Made by a program: the position numbers and the translations under genes. From Rhodococcus yunnanensis NBRC 103083 (GTDB lineage: Bacteria > Actinomycetota > Actinomycetes > Mycobacteriales > Mycobacteriaceae), in contig NZ_BCXH01000004.1 in NCBI RefSeq assembly GCF_001895005.1, forward strand, positions 186,001 to 250,000: a DNA stretch of 64,000 nt. Direction: 5' to 3'. Below, in pieces: positions 52,209 through 61,011 of this stretch. The notes beneath the pieces were generated by a model. It saw only the letters and a program-made list of their open reading frames with translations, ran no database searches and had not been told where the DNA came from. Position 1 is the first letter of the stretch, and the number at the start of each line of letters is the position of its first letter.

Positions 52209-53153
52209 ATGAAGGCATGGCAGTTCACTCGAACTCACGCTCCGCTCGTCCTGAGGGATCTGCCCGATCCCGTCGCAGTGCCGGGTGAAGTGGTGCTCGA
52301 TGTCAGAGCCGCGGGGTTGTGTCACTCCGACGTAGGGTTCCTCGAGGAGGACGACTACCCATTGCCTGCGCCGCTTCCGGTGACCCTCGGTCACGAGACG
52401 GCCGGGGTCGTGTCCGCCGTCGGAGAGGGTGTCGAGGGTTTCAGCATCGGAGATCGGGTCGGCATCGCGAACGTGGGGTCTGCTGTTCCCGGAATCATGC
52501 GCGACGGCGGATTCGCCCGCAAAGTCGTGGCCCGCGCGGATGCCTTGGTTCACATGCCCGCCTCCTTGGCCTTCGAGCAGGCCGCTCTCGCAGCGGATGC
52601 GGGGGCCTCCGCGCATCACGCGGTGATGGTGTCCGGTGAGGCAGGGCCTGGAGTCAGAATAGGAATCATCGGATTCGGGGGACTCGGGCAGATCGGCGCG
52701 CGCATCGCCGTGCTGGCGGGCGCAGAGGTGTACGTCGCCGAGATCAAAGAAGAAACGTGGCCGCTGGCACGGGAATTCGGTGCGATCAAGACGGTCAGGG
52801 ACATCGCGGAGTGCGCAGACGATCATCTCGACGTCATCGTCGACTTCGCGGGCTTCGGGACGACGACCGCCGCCGCCATCGAAACAGTCCGACGTGGAGG
52901 TCGCGTCGTTCAAGCCGGGATGGCGAAGAAGGAAGCGACGGTCAACATCTGGCTGATGGTCATGAAGCAGATCAGTCTCGTTGCGACCATGGGAGGGACG
53001 AAGGAAGATCTCGAATCCGTGTACGGGTTGCTGGCCTCCGGCGAACTCGATCCGAAGATCACCACGATCACGTTCGACGACATCCCCGCAGGTCTCGACC
53101 AATTGTCCCGCGGGACCGCGGATGGGCGGCTGGTTGCACTCATGGAGAATTGA
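52209..53153 (+). CDS. Medium-chain alcohol dehydrogenase lacking the structural-zinc lobe
   Basis: A 314-aa MDR-family dehydrogenase. Catalytic-zinc motifs are kept (GLCHSDVGF and LGHETAGVV), and the cofactor loop is IIGFGGLGQIGARIAV. Between them, where zinc ADHs have four closely spaced cysteines, there is none (IANVGSAVPGIMRDGGF), so the protein is about 30 residues shorter. This compact form is known in some ADHs. AAGGAGAT precedes ATG 52209. It heads a plus-strand group with the hydrolase, second BVMO and SDR, and probably makes the ketone for one of the BVMOs. Confidence 0.9.
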   Translation: MKAWQFTRTHAPLVLRDLPDPVAVPGEVVLDVRAAGLCHSDVGFLEEDDYPLPAPLPVTLGHETAGVVSAVGEGVEGFSIGDRVGIANVGSAVPGIMRDGGFARKVVARADALVHMPASLAFEQAALAADAGASAHHAVMVSGEAGPGVRIGIIGFGGLGQIGARIAVLAGAEVYVAEIKEETWPLAREFGAIKTVRDIAECADDHLDVIVDFAGFGTTTAAAIETVRRGGRVVQAGMAKKEATVNIWLMVMKQISLVATMGGTKEDLESVYGLLASGELDPKITTITFDDIPAGLDQLSRGTADGRLVALMEN

Positions 53154-53157
53154 CAAA

Positions 53158-53178
53158 ATAGTCCATACAATGGACTAT
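53158..53178. promoter_or_regulatory. 21-bp perfect dyad, copy 1 of the GTCCAT operator pair
   Basis: ATAGTCCAT and ATGGACTAT are perfect complements around ACA. It starts 5 bases after the alcohol dehydrogenase stop and lies 156 bases before the next gene. Its core GTCCATACAATGGAC recurs at 53293-53307. Confidence 0.6.
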
Positions 53179-53292
53179 GCGCTTGACACCCCGATATCGG
53201 CTGACGCACGATGAATCTGCTGCTGAGAGTCCCCTCGATCGCCATTTCATGAAACGCGCGGACGTACTCCAGCAATCCAGTCTCATATGTTG

Positions 53293-53307
53293 GTCCATTC
53301 AATGGAC
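53293..53307. promoter_or_regulatory. GTCCAT dyad, copy 2
   Basis: GTCCAT-TCA-ATGGAC, a perfect dyad 27 bases before the hydrolase ATG at 53334. It shares 14 of 15 positions with the core of copy 1, which is centred 132 bases upstream. Two matching operators in one 180-bp gap point to cooperative or looping control; IclR-type sites have this size. Confidence 0.6.
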
Positions 53308-53333
53308 ATCCGATACATCGAGGAGTCTTCGAC

Positions 53334-54191
53334 ATGCCCGTGCATCTGACAACTTCCGTCGACGAAGGCGTGGTCAGCGTCGACGGCGCTGAGGTTCACT
53401 ACTTCGTGTCGGGTACACCGCACCCCACGCGTCCACCGCTGGTGCTGATACACGGCACCGGTGGGTCCACCGCAACCCACTTCGCGATGCTGTTTCCCAT
53501 GATCGCGACACGACAGCAGGTCATCTCCCTGGACTTCGCGGAGCCAGCGGATGTGAACGCGCTCGCTCTCGAGCACCTCGAGAATCAGGTGAGCGCAGTC
53601 GTCGACGCCGTCCTGCCTTCCGGGCCCATCGCGGTACTCGGCTATTCACTGGGCGCCGTGGTCGCCGCGTCCTACGCAGCCCATCACCCAGGTCGAGTAC
53701 GTAGTCTGGTGCTCGTCGCCGGGTGGATCAAGACCGACAATCAGCAGATCCTGCGCAACGACCTGTACCGAGTGCTCCGCGCAGCAGGCGACCCGGAGGC
53801 CATGAAGGCGTATTCGCGATTGTTCGCGTTCGCAGCCCCGTACGTTGCCAAGCGCACTCCCGCCGAGATGGATGTGGTTGCGCCTCCTGGCAAACCCAGC
53901 AACTTCGGTGCGCTGCAAATGGAGCTCAACCGCATCGTCGACATCTCCGACCGAGTGTCGGACATCGCATCGACCACGCTCATCGTGGGAGGTACCCACG
54001 ATCTGATGGTGCCGCGCCACCACAGTCTCGCGCTTTTCGGAGCGATCGCGGATGCCCGCTACACCGAGATAGCCGCAGGGCACTCCGTCCTCGTCGAACG
54101 GCCGGCCGAGTTGCTCAGCATCACGCAAACCTTTCTAGCCAAGGCCCATCGACACCCCGCAGGCGCCGTCATCGCTCCGGCGCAGCCGTAG
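53334..54191 (+). CDS. Alpha/beta hydrolase (candidate lactone/ester hydrolase)
   Basis: A 285-aa alpha/beta hydrolase with LVLIHGTGGSTATH, nucleophile Ser in VLGYSLGAVVA (about 105), the acid in VGGTHDLMVP and His in AAGHSVLVERP. GAGGAG lies upstream of the ATG. It is preceded by a pair of matching operators and followed after 19 bases by a BVMO gene, so hydrolysis of the lactone or ester formed by the BVMO is the natural inference. The substrate range is not evident. Confidence 0.87.
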   Translation: MPVHLTTSVDEGVVSVDGAEVHYFVSGTPHPTRPPLVLIHGTGGSTATHFAMLFPMIATRQQVISLDFAEPADVNALALEHLENQVSAVVDAVLPSGPIAVLGYSLGAVVAASYAAHHPGRVRSLVLVAGWIKTDNQQILRNDLYRVLRAAGDPEAMKAYSRLFAFAAPYVAKRTPAEMDVVAPPGKPSNFGALQMELNRIVDISDRVSDIASTTLIVGGTHDLMVPRHHSLALFGAIADARYTEIAAGHSVLVERPAELLSITQTFLAKAHRHPAGAVIAPAQP

Positions 54192-54210
54192 CGAAACTGG
54201 AGGATTACAG

Positions 54211-55719
54211 ATGCCGAACAACGAGAACCTCACCGTCACAACCGATACCGTGATCGTCGGCGCAGGATTCGCCGGATTGGGAATGGGTATCAAGCTCAAA
54301 CGCAGCGGCTTCGACGACTTCGTGATCATCGAACGTGAGTCCGATCTGGGCGGTGCGTGGCGGGACAATACGTACCCAGGCGTCGCGTGCGACGTCCCCT
54401 CCCACGTGTATTCGTACTCTTTTCGCACCAATCCGCACTGGTCACGCGTACGGGCCCCCGGTTCGGAGATTCTGGAATACCTCCGTACCTGTGCGCGTGA
54501 GGAAGGACTCCTGTCCTACCTGCGTTTCGATGCCCCGATGGACCGCGCCACGTGGGATCAGGATTCGGGCCGTTGGATCGTCGAGACACCGAGCGTGACC
54601 TATTCGGCACGCTTCCTCGTCACCGCGTGTGGCCACCTTGCGGACGAGAAGCTGCCCGACCTGCCCGGCGTCGACTCGTTCGCGGGCGAATACTTCCATT
54701 CCGCACGGTGGAACCACGAGGTTTCCCTCGAGGGCAAGCGCATCGCCCTGATCGGATCGGGCGCATCCGCGATCCAGCTTCTCCCCGAGCTTGCCAAGGT
54801 CGGGTCCGAGGTCGTCGTGTTCCAGCGCAGTCCCGCCTACATCATGCCGTCACCCAACCCGGTGTACAGCGAAGCCGATCAGCGATTGTTCGAACGCAGT
54901 CCCGACACCCTCCGTGCACTTCGCACCGAGACCTTCTGGACCGCGGAGGCCAACTTCGCAGCCCGCCGAGGGGTGCCGAAATATCTGGAGGCGGGTCGGA
55001 AGATTCCTCTCGGTCACCTCGACCGCAGTGTCAGCGATCCCGAGCTGAAAGCGAAGCTCACTCCCGACTACGAACTCGGGTGCAAGCGACTGCTCGGCTC
55101 GGACCTGTACTACCCTGCGCTACAACAAGATCACGTCACGTTGGAGGCGTCCGCGCTCGCGCGGATCGACGGCAGTCGAGTGATAAGCGCCGCGGGCAAC
55201 TCTTTCGAGGTCGACGTCGTGGTGTTCGCGACCGGTTTCGAAGCGGCAGAGCCGGTGTTCGCCAACGTCGTCTACGGCCGTGACGGACTGCAGCTCGCAG
55301 AGTCGTGGAGTCAGGGCATGACCGCCTATGCGTCGAACACCACGCACGGCTTTCCGAATCTGTTCATCATGAACGGTCCGAACACCAGTAGTGGCCACAA
55401 CTCTGCGATCTACATCCTGGAGGCGCAGATGGACTACATCCTGGGAGCCGTGACGTTCGCCGAGGAAGAAGGCGCCCACGTGCTGGAGGTGACGTCCGAG
55501 GCCGAGGCCGAGTACGTCGCCGATGTGCGGCAGCGCAGTGAGGGCACGGTCTGGCTCGATGGCGGATGCCGCAACTGGTACGTCGATCGGCGCACCGGAG
55601 CCCTGACGCTCATCTGGCCGGACTTCATGCACGCGTTCCGTGAACTCAACGCCACCTTCGAGCCCGATGCCTACTCGATCGACACTCCCGTCGCCGCCCC
55701 GTCGGTGTCGGTCGGATGA
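54211..55719 (+). CDS. Flavin-containing Baeyer-Villiger-type monooxygenase
   Basis: A 502-aa FAD/NADPH monooxygenase. It shows the FAD loop VIVGAGFAGLGMGIKL, GGAWRDNTYPGVACD, the BVMO fingerprint in FAGEYFHSARWN (F-x-G-x3-H-x3-W-N), and the NADP loop ALIGSGASAIQLLPEL. It is shorter than the BVMO at 49791 and lacks its N-terminal extension, placing it in the common actinobacterial ~500-aa subgroup. The ATG follows GGAGG. It overlaps the SDR downstream by 4 bases (ATGA), and the hydrolase lies just upstream, so ketone to ester to acid plus alcohol can run within this operon. Confidence 0.92.
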   Translation: MPNNENLTVTTDTVIVGAGFAGLGMGIKLKRSGFDDFVIIERESDLGGAWRDNTYPGVACDVPSHVYSYSFRTNPHWSRVRAPGSEILEYLRTCAREEGLLSYLRFDAPMDRATWDQDSGRWIVETPSVTYSARFLVTACGHLADEKLPDLPGVDSFAGEYFHSARWNHEVSLEGKRIALIGSGASAIQLLPELAKVGSEVVVFQRSPAYIMPSPNPVYSEADQRLFERSPDTLRALRTETFWTAEANFAARRGVPKYLEAGRKIPLGHLDRSVSDPELKAKLTPDYELGCKRLLGSDLYYPALQQDHVTLEASALARIDGSRVISAAGNSFEVDVVVFATGFEAAEPVFANVVYGRDGLQLAESWSQGMTAYASNTTHGFPNLFIMNGPNTSSGHNSAIYILEAQMDYILGAVTFAEEEGAHVLEVTSEAEAEYVADVRQRSEGTVWLDGGCRNWYVDRRTGALTLIWPDFMHAFRELNATFEPDAYSIDTPVAAPSVSVG

Positions 55720-56483
55720 GCGCCGAAGTCGTGTCGACCGATCGACCCGTCGCCGTCGTAACCGGTGGTCTTCGTGGTATCGGTCGGGCCATCGTCGATG
55801 AATTGTCCACCAACGGCTTTCGCGGAGCGTGCGTCGATCTGATCGCCCCCGGTGCCGACGACGTACCTCTTCCCGAGGGATTCCGTTTCTACCAGCTCGA
55901 CATCGCCGCGGTGCACGATCACGGTAGCGTCGTCGATCGCATCGTCGCCGATTTCGGACGGATCGACACTCTCGTCAACAACGCCGGTATCGCGGTGCGT
56001 CCACCGACGGACATTCTCGATGTGGCGCCGGAGGACTTCGATCGCTCGCTGAACGTGAACCTTCGGGGCACCTTCTTCCTGTCGCAGAACGTCGCCCGCC
56101 ACATGGTCGGGGCGCAGTCACCGCACTATCGAAGCATCGTCAGTATTGCCTCGATGGCGGCACATATCGCCTCGTACGATCGCGCGCAGTACGCGATCGG
56201 AAAAGCTGCAGTAGGCAAGATCACTCAGCTGTTCGCGGCGCGTCTCGCCGTCGACGACATTCATGTGCACGAGGTGAGGCCGGGATTCATTCGCACTCCG
56301 ATGACGGCCGCCGCAGCGCCCCGTATCGACGACCTCGTTGCGAATTCGGTACCGCTGCGTCGTTGGGGGACACCCGAGGACGTTGCTCGCACGGTTACCA
56401 CACTCGCGACCGGTCTGCTGCCATACACCACCGGCGAATCCATCTGGGTGGCAGGCGGTGTGACCATTCCGCAGGTGCGCTAG
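55716..56483 (+). CDS. Short-chain dehydrogenase/reductase
   Basis: A 255-aa SDR with the cofactor motif VTGGLRGIGRAI, NNAGIAV, catalytic Tyr and Lys in YDRAQYAIGKAAVGK and Ser in SIASMAAHI. The C-terminal YTTGESIWVAGGVTIPQV segment is usual. ATG overlaps the BVMO stop (ATGA), so translation is coupled. It probably handles the alcohol/ketone pair around the BVMO reaction. Sugar or polyol dehydrogenases of this subgroup are the alternative. Confidence 0.88.
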   Translation: MSAEVVSTDRPVAVVTGGLRGIGRAIVDELSTNGFRGACVDLIAPGADDVPLPEGFRFYQLDIAAVHDHGSVVDRIVADFGRIDTLVNNAGIAVRPPTDILDVAPEDFDRSLNVNLRGTFFLSQNVARHMVGAQSPHYRSIVSIASMAAHIASYDRAQYAIGKAAVGKITQLFAARLAVDDIHVHEVRPGFIRTPMTAAAAPRIDDLVANSVPLRRWGTPEDVARTVTTLATGLLPYTTGESIWVAGGVTIPQVR

Positions 56484-56725
56484 CGGATACGAGCACTACC
56501 GTTCGCCGTGGGACGGCATCGAGGCTGCTGGAGCGGCGGGTGTGCTCCCTCACGGGCCGTGGGAGGACCGACATTGCGGTGTCGGCGATACCTTTCGGGC
56601 GCCGCCGCGTCCAGGCCTGCTTTGCCGACCGCCTTGCACCCGAATTGCGCCGAACTCACCGCGAATCCGGCCACTGCGGGGCGACGCACGGCCTGACACC
56701 GGCGCAGTCGGTAGATCGGTCCGCT

Positions 56726-56766
56726 CACCCGATCGGCACCGCCTCACGGTCTCGGCCGATCGGGTG
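56726..56766. terminator. Hairpin in the 492-bp gap after the SDR gene
   Basis: Bases 56726-56737 and 56755-56766 form a 12-bp perfect stem (arms start CACCCGATCGG) with a 17-base loop, about 240 bases after the SDR stop. The gap (56484-56975) is GC-rich and featureless before it, then turns AT-rich from about 56805 to the next gene, consistent with a promoter there. I see no convincing gene in the gap. Confidence 0.4.
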
Positions 56767-56975
56767 GGAGCGCGGGCCTCAGTCGACCGAAAGCACGACA
56801 ATCGATCGATAAATACGGTGACTGCCGTGTTGGACCCGCAATTACAATCTTTTTACCCGTATTTCGAACTCCGACGGTCTCTTGGTTTCCAGGTCGTTTC
56901 AAGACAAACCGTGTGCTTATTGTTAACCAATGTGGTTCATGGTGCTATTGGGGCAACCTAACCAAGGCGGAATCA

Positions 56976-58949
56976 ATGAGACGTTCTGCGCTGATCTTTT
57001 CTGTGTTGTTGCCCCTTTTCGTCAGCGTGCTGATCTATCCACCCACTGCCTCCGCGCAAGATGCCACCGTGTTGGCGCCTTCATTTGCGCTGGTGCCCCA
57101 GGCTGCCGGAGCGTTGTTCGCCGAGAGTGCCGCACCGGGTGGCCAAGCTCTCGGTATGTGGTCCGAGTCGACAGCGACCGCTCAGATCACCACTTCGGCC
57201 TCCTCCAAGACGACTGTGCGTGCGCGCGGAGACAACTGCTTCGGAGCACCCGTGGTGTCGGTTCAGGTAGACGGCAAAGCGGCAGGAACTTTCATCCTGT
57301 CCGCAGGCTGGTCGAACTACGCCATCGCGACGCCGCTGACCGCCGGAAAGCATTCGATTGCACTCACTTTCACCAACGACTTCCGATTCGGCGCATGCGA
57401 TCGCAATGCCTACATCGGATCGGTGACCGCGATCGGGGCGGCGCCGACCACGACGACGAAGCCGCCGGTGACCACGACGACGAAGCCGCCGGTCACCACG
57501 ACGACGAAGCCGCCGGTCACCACGACGACGAAGCCGCCGGTCACCACGACGACGAAGCCGCCGGTCACCACGACGACGAAGCCGCCGGTCACCACGACGA
57601 CGAAGCCGCCGGTCACCACGACGACAACGCTGCCGACGACAACGACAACGCCGCCGACCACGACACCGCCGCCCACTACAGGGATATGCGGGGTGAATCT
57701 CTATCTGGCCACGTATTACAACAATCTGAGCGCGACGGGCACGCCGGTGACGAGTCGATGCGAGTACTCGGTCGGAAGTACCTGGGAGGGAAGATCTCCC
57801 GCGCCCGGAGTGAATGCCGGTAATTTCTCGGTGCTGTACACCGGCTCCATCAATTTTCCGGTCTCGGGTACTTACAACGTGAATGCTCAGACCGGTTTCG
57901 TAGGAATTCAAGCCAAGATCGACGGCAATACCGTGATCGATTATTGGCCCAACCAGACGTGGGGCCGGTATCACGCCACGGCGAATGTCACTGCCGGGGT
58001 TCATTCTGTTTCCGTCGCGGTGTCCAATCCGACGAAGAACGGGCACGAGCATTTCTCGATCACCCAGACAGGGACGAGTCCGAGCGCGAACAACGGGAAT
58101 TACTTCGCAGCGAATTCCTTCTGGAATCAGCCGATTCCGTCCAATGCCATCGTGCATCCGAACAGTGATGCATGGCGGAATCTGGTCGCGAACGACTCTC
58201 GCAACAATGCCATCAACGTCAATTCGTCACAGTGGTCGACGGGTATCTACAAAGCGCCTGCAGGTACGCCGACTGTCTCGGTGCAGGTGACGAACTCGAA
58301 CAAGACGATCACCGTTCCGTATCTGCCGTCGTACCGACCCACACCGGATGCGGACGCGCACCTGTCGATCATCGACGAGAGCAACGGCTGCCTGTACGAG
58401 TTCCAGGCGTTCGATGCGGGCCGCAAAACTGCCGTCGCGCAGGCCACCTACCCGGCCTACACCGGGTCGGGTGCCCACGCGAGTGGTCCTGCGCATTCGG
58501 GTGGTGACCTGTCCTACGTGGCAGGCACCATCACTCCGCAAGACGTCAAAGCCGGGGTGATCGATCACGCGCTGCGTTTCGCCATTCCGAACAATTCGGC
58601 GGACTTCCTCTATCCCGCCACCCGGTCGGACGGCACGACTGTCGGAGGCGTTCCGGAAGGCATCAGGATTCAGCTCGATCCCAGTCTCGACCTCGATGCG
58701 GCCGGGCTCAATCCGTTCCAGAAGATGGTCGCGAAGGCGTTGCAGACGTACGGAGGATTCGACGCGGACGGTTCGGCGAATTTCGCGATCTACGCGCAGA
58801 GTCCGGACGACGGCTCGACCTATCCGATGGCACTCGACGCACTACCGAAGTCTCTCATCGGTAAATTGCGCTACTTGGCACCCACGTTCACCTCGACGGA
58901 CGTCCAGATGGCCACGGCATTCGACACAGGCTGCCAGCAAGCACGCTGA
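56976..58949 (+). CDS. Secreted multidomain protein: CBM60-like, Thr/Pro linker, PA14-like, unknown C-terminal domain
   Basis: A 657-aa exported protein. Residues 1-27 are a signal peptide with a likely cut after ASA. Residues about 30-150 resemble a CBM60-type xylan-binding module (VSVQVDGKAAGTF, LTAGKHSIALTFTNDF, CDRNAYIGSV). Residues about 158-235 are a Thr/Pro linker with seven exact 8-residue repeats. Residues about 239-366 resemble a PA14 domain (YLATYYNNLS, GSINFPVSGTYNVNAQT, VTAGVHSVSVAVSN). The remainder (about 370-657, starting YFAANSFWNQPI) is not recognised but has aromatic- and Asp-rich segments of a polysaccharide-active or binding domain. AAGGCGG precedes ATG 56976. It is next to a GH43-like gene, so extracellular carbohydrate binding or cleavage is likely. 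Confidence 0.82.
   Translation: MRRSALIFSVLLPLFVSVLIYPPTASAQDATVLAPSFALVPQAAGALFAESAAPGGQALGMWSESTATAQITTSASSKTTVRARGDNCFGAPVVSVQVDGKAAGTFILSAGWSNYAIATPLTAGKHSIALTFTNDFRFGACDRNAYIGSVTAIGAAPTTTTKPPVTTTTKPPVTTTTKPPVTTTTKPPVTTTTKPPVTTTTKPPVTTTTKPPVTTTTTLPTTTTTPPTTTPPPTTGICGVNLYLATYYNNLSATGTPVTSRCEYSVGSTWEGRSPAPGVNAGNFSVLYTGSINFPVSGTYNVNAQTGFVGIQAKIDGNTVIDYWPNQTWGRYHATANVTAGVHSVSVAVSNPTKNGHEHFSITQTGTSPSANNGNYFAANSFWNQPIPSNAIVHPNSDAWRNLVANDSRNNAINVNSSQWSTGIYKAPAGTPTVSVQVTNSNKTITVPYLPSYRPTPDADAHLSIIDESNGCLYEFQAFDAGRKTAVAQATYPAYTGSGAHASGPAHSGGDLSYVAGTITPQDVKAGVIDHALRFAIPNNSADFLYPATRSDGTTVGGVPEGIRIQLDPSLDLDAAGLNPFQKMVAKALQTYGGFDADGSANFAIYAQSPDDGSTYPMALDALPKSLIGKLRYLAPTFTSTDVQMATAFDTGCQQAR
57447..57614 (+). 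repeat. Seven in-frame 24-bp tandem repeats coding a Thr/Pro linker
   Basis: The unit encodes T-T-T-T-K-P-P-V and repeats seven times almost exactly; the first unit differs only at the valine codon. More degenerate Thr/Pro codons follow to about 57680. Repeats this uniform change copy number easily by slippage, so linker length probably varies between strains. Confidence 0.9.
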
Positions 58950-59995
58950 TGGTATCGATTTCAATCGACCGTGAGTGGCGCAAAAGTAACGCATGGTTCG
59001 GTTGTTTCGTGGATACTTCACCGGTGACAAGGACCAGACGATCTCGATTATCAGTCATTTCGATGGTGATTCTCGGAGTTGCAAGCTTCATGATTGCAAC
59101 TCCGGGAGTCAGCGGGGCGGCACCATCCGGCTGGCAATACACGATGGTGGCCTTCAGCAATGCCAGCGACCGCGATATGGACGTGTACCAGTCGTGGAAC
59201 GGCACCGATTTCGAATCCGCAGCCCTGTCGGCGTATCGGCCGCCGTCAGGTCTGGTGCGCGATCCGAGTATCTTCCGGAACTCGGACGGCCTGTACTACT
59301 TGACCTACACCACGGGCAACGGAGCGAACGTCGGCTTCGCACGGAGCAGAGACCGCATCGAGTGGACGCCGATGGGTAACTGGCCGGTCCCGTTCTGCTG
59401 CGCGCTGCTGCCGGGCACAGGAGATGGCAAGGGCCCGGTCAACCCATTCGGCCCCACCGGATCGGCAGGGTTCGCGGACGGGCCGTCGCTGTCGCCGTTC
59501 ACCACCAAGGCCTGGGCGCCCGAGTGGTTCGTGGACGGCAACAGCGTCAACGTCATCCTGTCGATGTCGACGGGCGGAGGTTTCGTGCCTTACCTGATGA
59601 CTGCGCTCGATCCGTCGCTCAGGTTGTGGAGCCTGCCTGTTCCGCTCGCCGGGATCGGTGCGGACCACATCGACACCACCGTGGTCAAAGTGGGTTCGAC
59701 CTACCACGCGATTACCAAGAACGAGACGAAGAAGGTCATCGAACATGCCGTGGCCCCATCGCTGACAGGGCCTTACACGTACGTGCCTCCGGGAAACTGG
59801 GGCAAGTTCAGAGAGGGTCCGGCCGTGACCCAGTTGCCCGACGGCACCTGGCGCCTGTACCTCGACGCCTACACCGAGGGCAAGTATCTCTACTCCGACA
59901 GCAAGGACGGGTTGAACACCTGGTCCGATCCGAAGGAGCTCCCTGGGCTGTCCGGGACAGTGCGGCACGTCGGTGTCATGCGGGAGCCTGCATGA
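58949..59995 (+). CDS. Secreted glycoside hydrolase family 43-like beta-propeller protein
   Basis: Up to 348 aa. After an arginine-rich segment (TRTRRSRLS) there is a hydrophobic signal ending TPGVSGA. The mature part has the GH43-like pattern: the base Asp region VRDPSIFRNSDGLYYLTYT, AWAPEWFVDGNSVNVILSMS, a middle Asp in DHIDTTVVKVGSTYHAI and a Glu in REGPAVTQLPDGTWRLYLDAY. These fit the Asp/Asp/Glu triad of a five-bladed propeller arabinosidase or xylosidase. The start is uncertain: ATG 58949 overlaps the previous stop (TGATG), but in-frame GTG codons at 59009 or 59024 would give a more normal signal peptide. It probably acts with the preceding secreted protein on a plant polysaccharide or the cell's own arabinogalactan. 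Confidence 0.8.
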   Translation: MVSISIDREWRKSNAWFGCFVDTSPVTRTRRSRLSVISMVILGVASFMIATPGVSGAAPSGWQYTMVAFSNASDRDMDVYQSWNGTDFESAALSAYRPPSGLVRDPSIFRNSDGLYYLTYTTGNGANVGFARSRDRIEWTPMGNWPVPFCCALLPGTGDGKGPVNPFGPTGSAGFADGPSLSPFTTKAWAPEWFVDGNSVNVILSMSTGGGFVPYLMTALDPSLRLWSLPVPLAGIGADHIDTTVVKVGSTYHAITKNETKKVIEHAVAPSLTGPYTYVPPGNWGKFREGPAVTQLPDGTWRLYLDAYTEGKYLYSDSKDGLNTWSDPKELPGLSGTVRHVGVMREPA

Positions 59996-60040
59996 CCGCT
60001 CCATCCACGAATTGAACCTCCGCTCGAACAGGGGAGAGGA

Positions 60041-60979
60041 TCAGTATCCGGCGTCGAGGTCGATGACCGCGTTCAACTCGTCGCCCGCCACGAATCGACG
60101 AACGTTCTCTCCCACATGGAAGGCGAAAGCGGGCGTGAGCGACGACGGGGGGTTCGCCACGTGCGGGGTGATGATGGCGTTCGGTAGCGTCCACAGCGGG
60201 TGGCCGTCGGGCAGGGGCTCGGGCTCGGTCACATCGAGAGCGGCGCCTGCGATCTCGCCGTCGCGCAGTGCCGCGACCAACGCTTCGGTGTCGATCAGGG
60301 AGCCGCGGGCGATGTTGATCAACCAAGCGTCGGATTTCATGGCTTCGAGTTCCGGACGACCGACGAGGTAACGAGTGTCCGAGGTTGCCGGTGCGCCGAG
60401 GACGATGTGATCTGCTCGTGGCCAGACCTCGGCGAGGTTGTCGGCTCCGACGGTCTCGATCGCACCGTCCACGGGCTTGCCCGAACGCGTGACGGCGAGG
60501 GTGTCGGCTCCGACGGAGGTCAACATCGGAATCAAGGCTCGACCGATGCCGCCGCACCCGACGATTGCGACCGTTGCGCCGCGCAGCGAACGCGAGATCG
60601 CACCGAACCCGGCCTGATCCCAGCTCTCGGCTGCGAACTGCGCCGGGAAGTGGCGCGTAGCGGCGATGAGAAGTCCGAGAGCGTGCTCCGCGACACTGGA
60701 CGAGTATGCGCCTGCCGCCGACGTCCACACCCGAGAACCGCCGCCGACCAGCGTGCCGGATGCGAACCACGACTCGACACCCGCCGATGGCAACTGGACC
60801 CAGCGAACGGAATCCGGCACGGTCGCCGGGAACTGATCGGGTGAGCCGGTCCAGACGATGGCGTCCGCCTTCGGTGAGTCGACCACCGTGGCCCCGGCTC
60901 GCTCGATCGCATCGACGAGATGCGGCGGCTGCGTCGGTCCGAGATGAATTTCCGGGCGATGAATGTGGGGCGATGCCAT
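60041..60979 (-). CDS. D-isomer-specific 2-hydroxyacid dehydrogenase
   Basis: A 312-aa NAD(P)-dependent dehydrogenase of the GyaR/SerA-like family. The Rossmann loop is VAIVGCGGIGRALIPML. The catalytic Arg is in NIARGSLIDTEAL, Glu in DVTEPEPLPDGHPLW and His in ITPHVANP. It reduces a 2-keto acid or oxidises a D-2-hydroxy acid, for example a 2-keto-gluconate type compound given the sugar-acid genes upstream. It lies 32 bases after the idonate-dehydrogenase-like gene and is the last gene of that operon. It is convergent with the secreted GH43-like gene, 45 bases apart. Confidence 0.9.
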   Translation of the reverse strand: MASPHIHRPEIHLGPTQPPHLVDAIERAGATVVDSPKADAIVWTGSPDQFPATVPDSVRWVQLPSAGVESWFASGTLVGGGSRVWTSAAGAYSSSVAEHALGLLIAATRHFPAQFAAESWDQAGFGAISRSLRGATVAIVGCGGIGRALIPMLTSVGADTLAVTRSGKPVDGAIETVGADNLAEVWPRADHIVLGAPATSDTRYLVGRPELEAMKSDAWLINIARGSLIDTEALVAALRDGEIAGAALDVTEPEPLPDGHPLWTLPNAIITPHVANPPSSLTPAFAFHVGENVRRFVAGDELNAVIDLDAGY

Positions 60980-61011
60980 GAGCTGAGAAATCCTTCGTGT
61001 CGTGCGCTGGG

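Noticed and set aside
56542..56961. 139-codon open frame in the gap after the SDR gene
   Set aside because: It has no ribosome site, biased composition and no recognisable fold, and it runs through a hairpin and an AT-rich likely promoter.
57447..57614. Regular 24-bp repeats that could suggest a CRISPR array or minisatellite
   Set aside because: The units are directly adjacent without spacers, keep the reading frame and encode a Thr/Pro linker within a secreted protein.
57410..57676. Antisense open frame with Val/Gly-Phe repeats opposite the linker
   Set aside because: It is the mirror of the Thr/Pro codons on the other strand, with no start context or family match.
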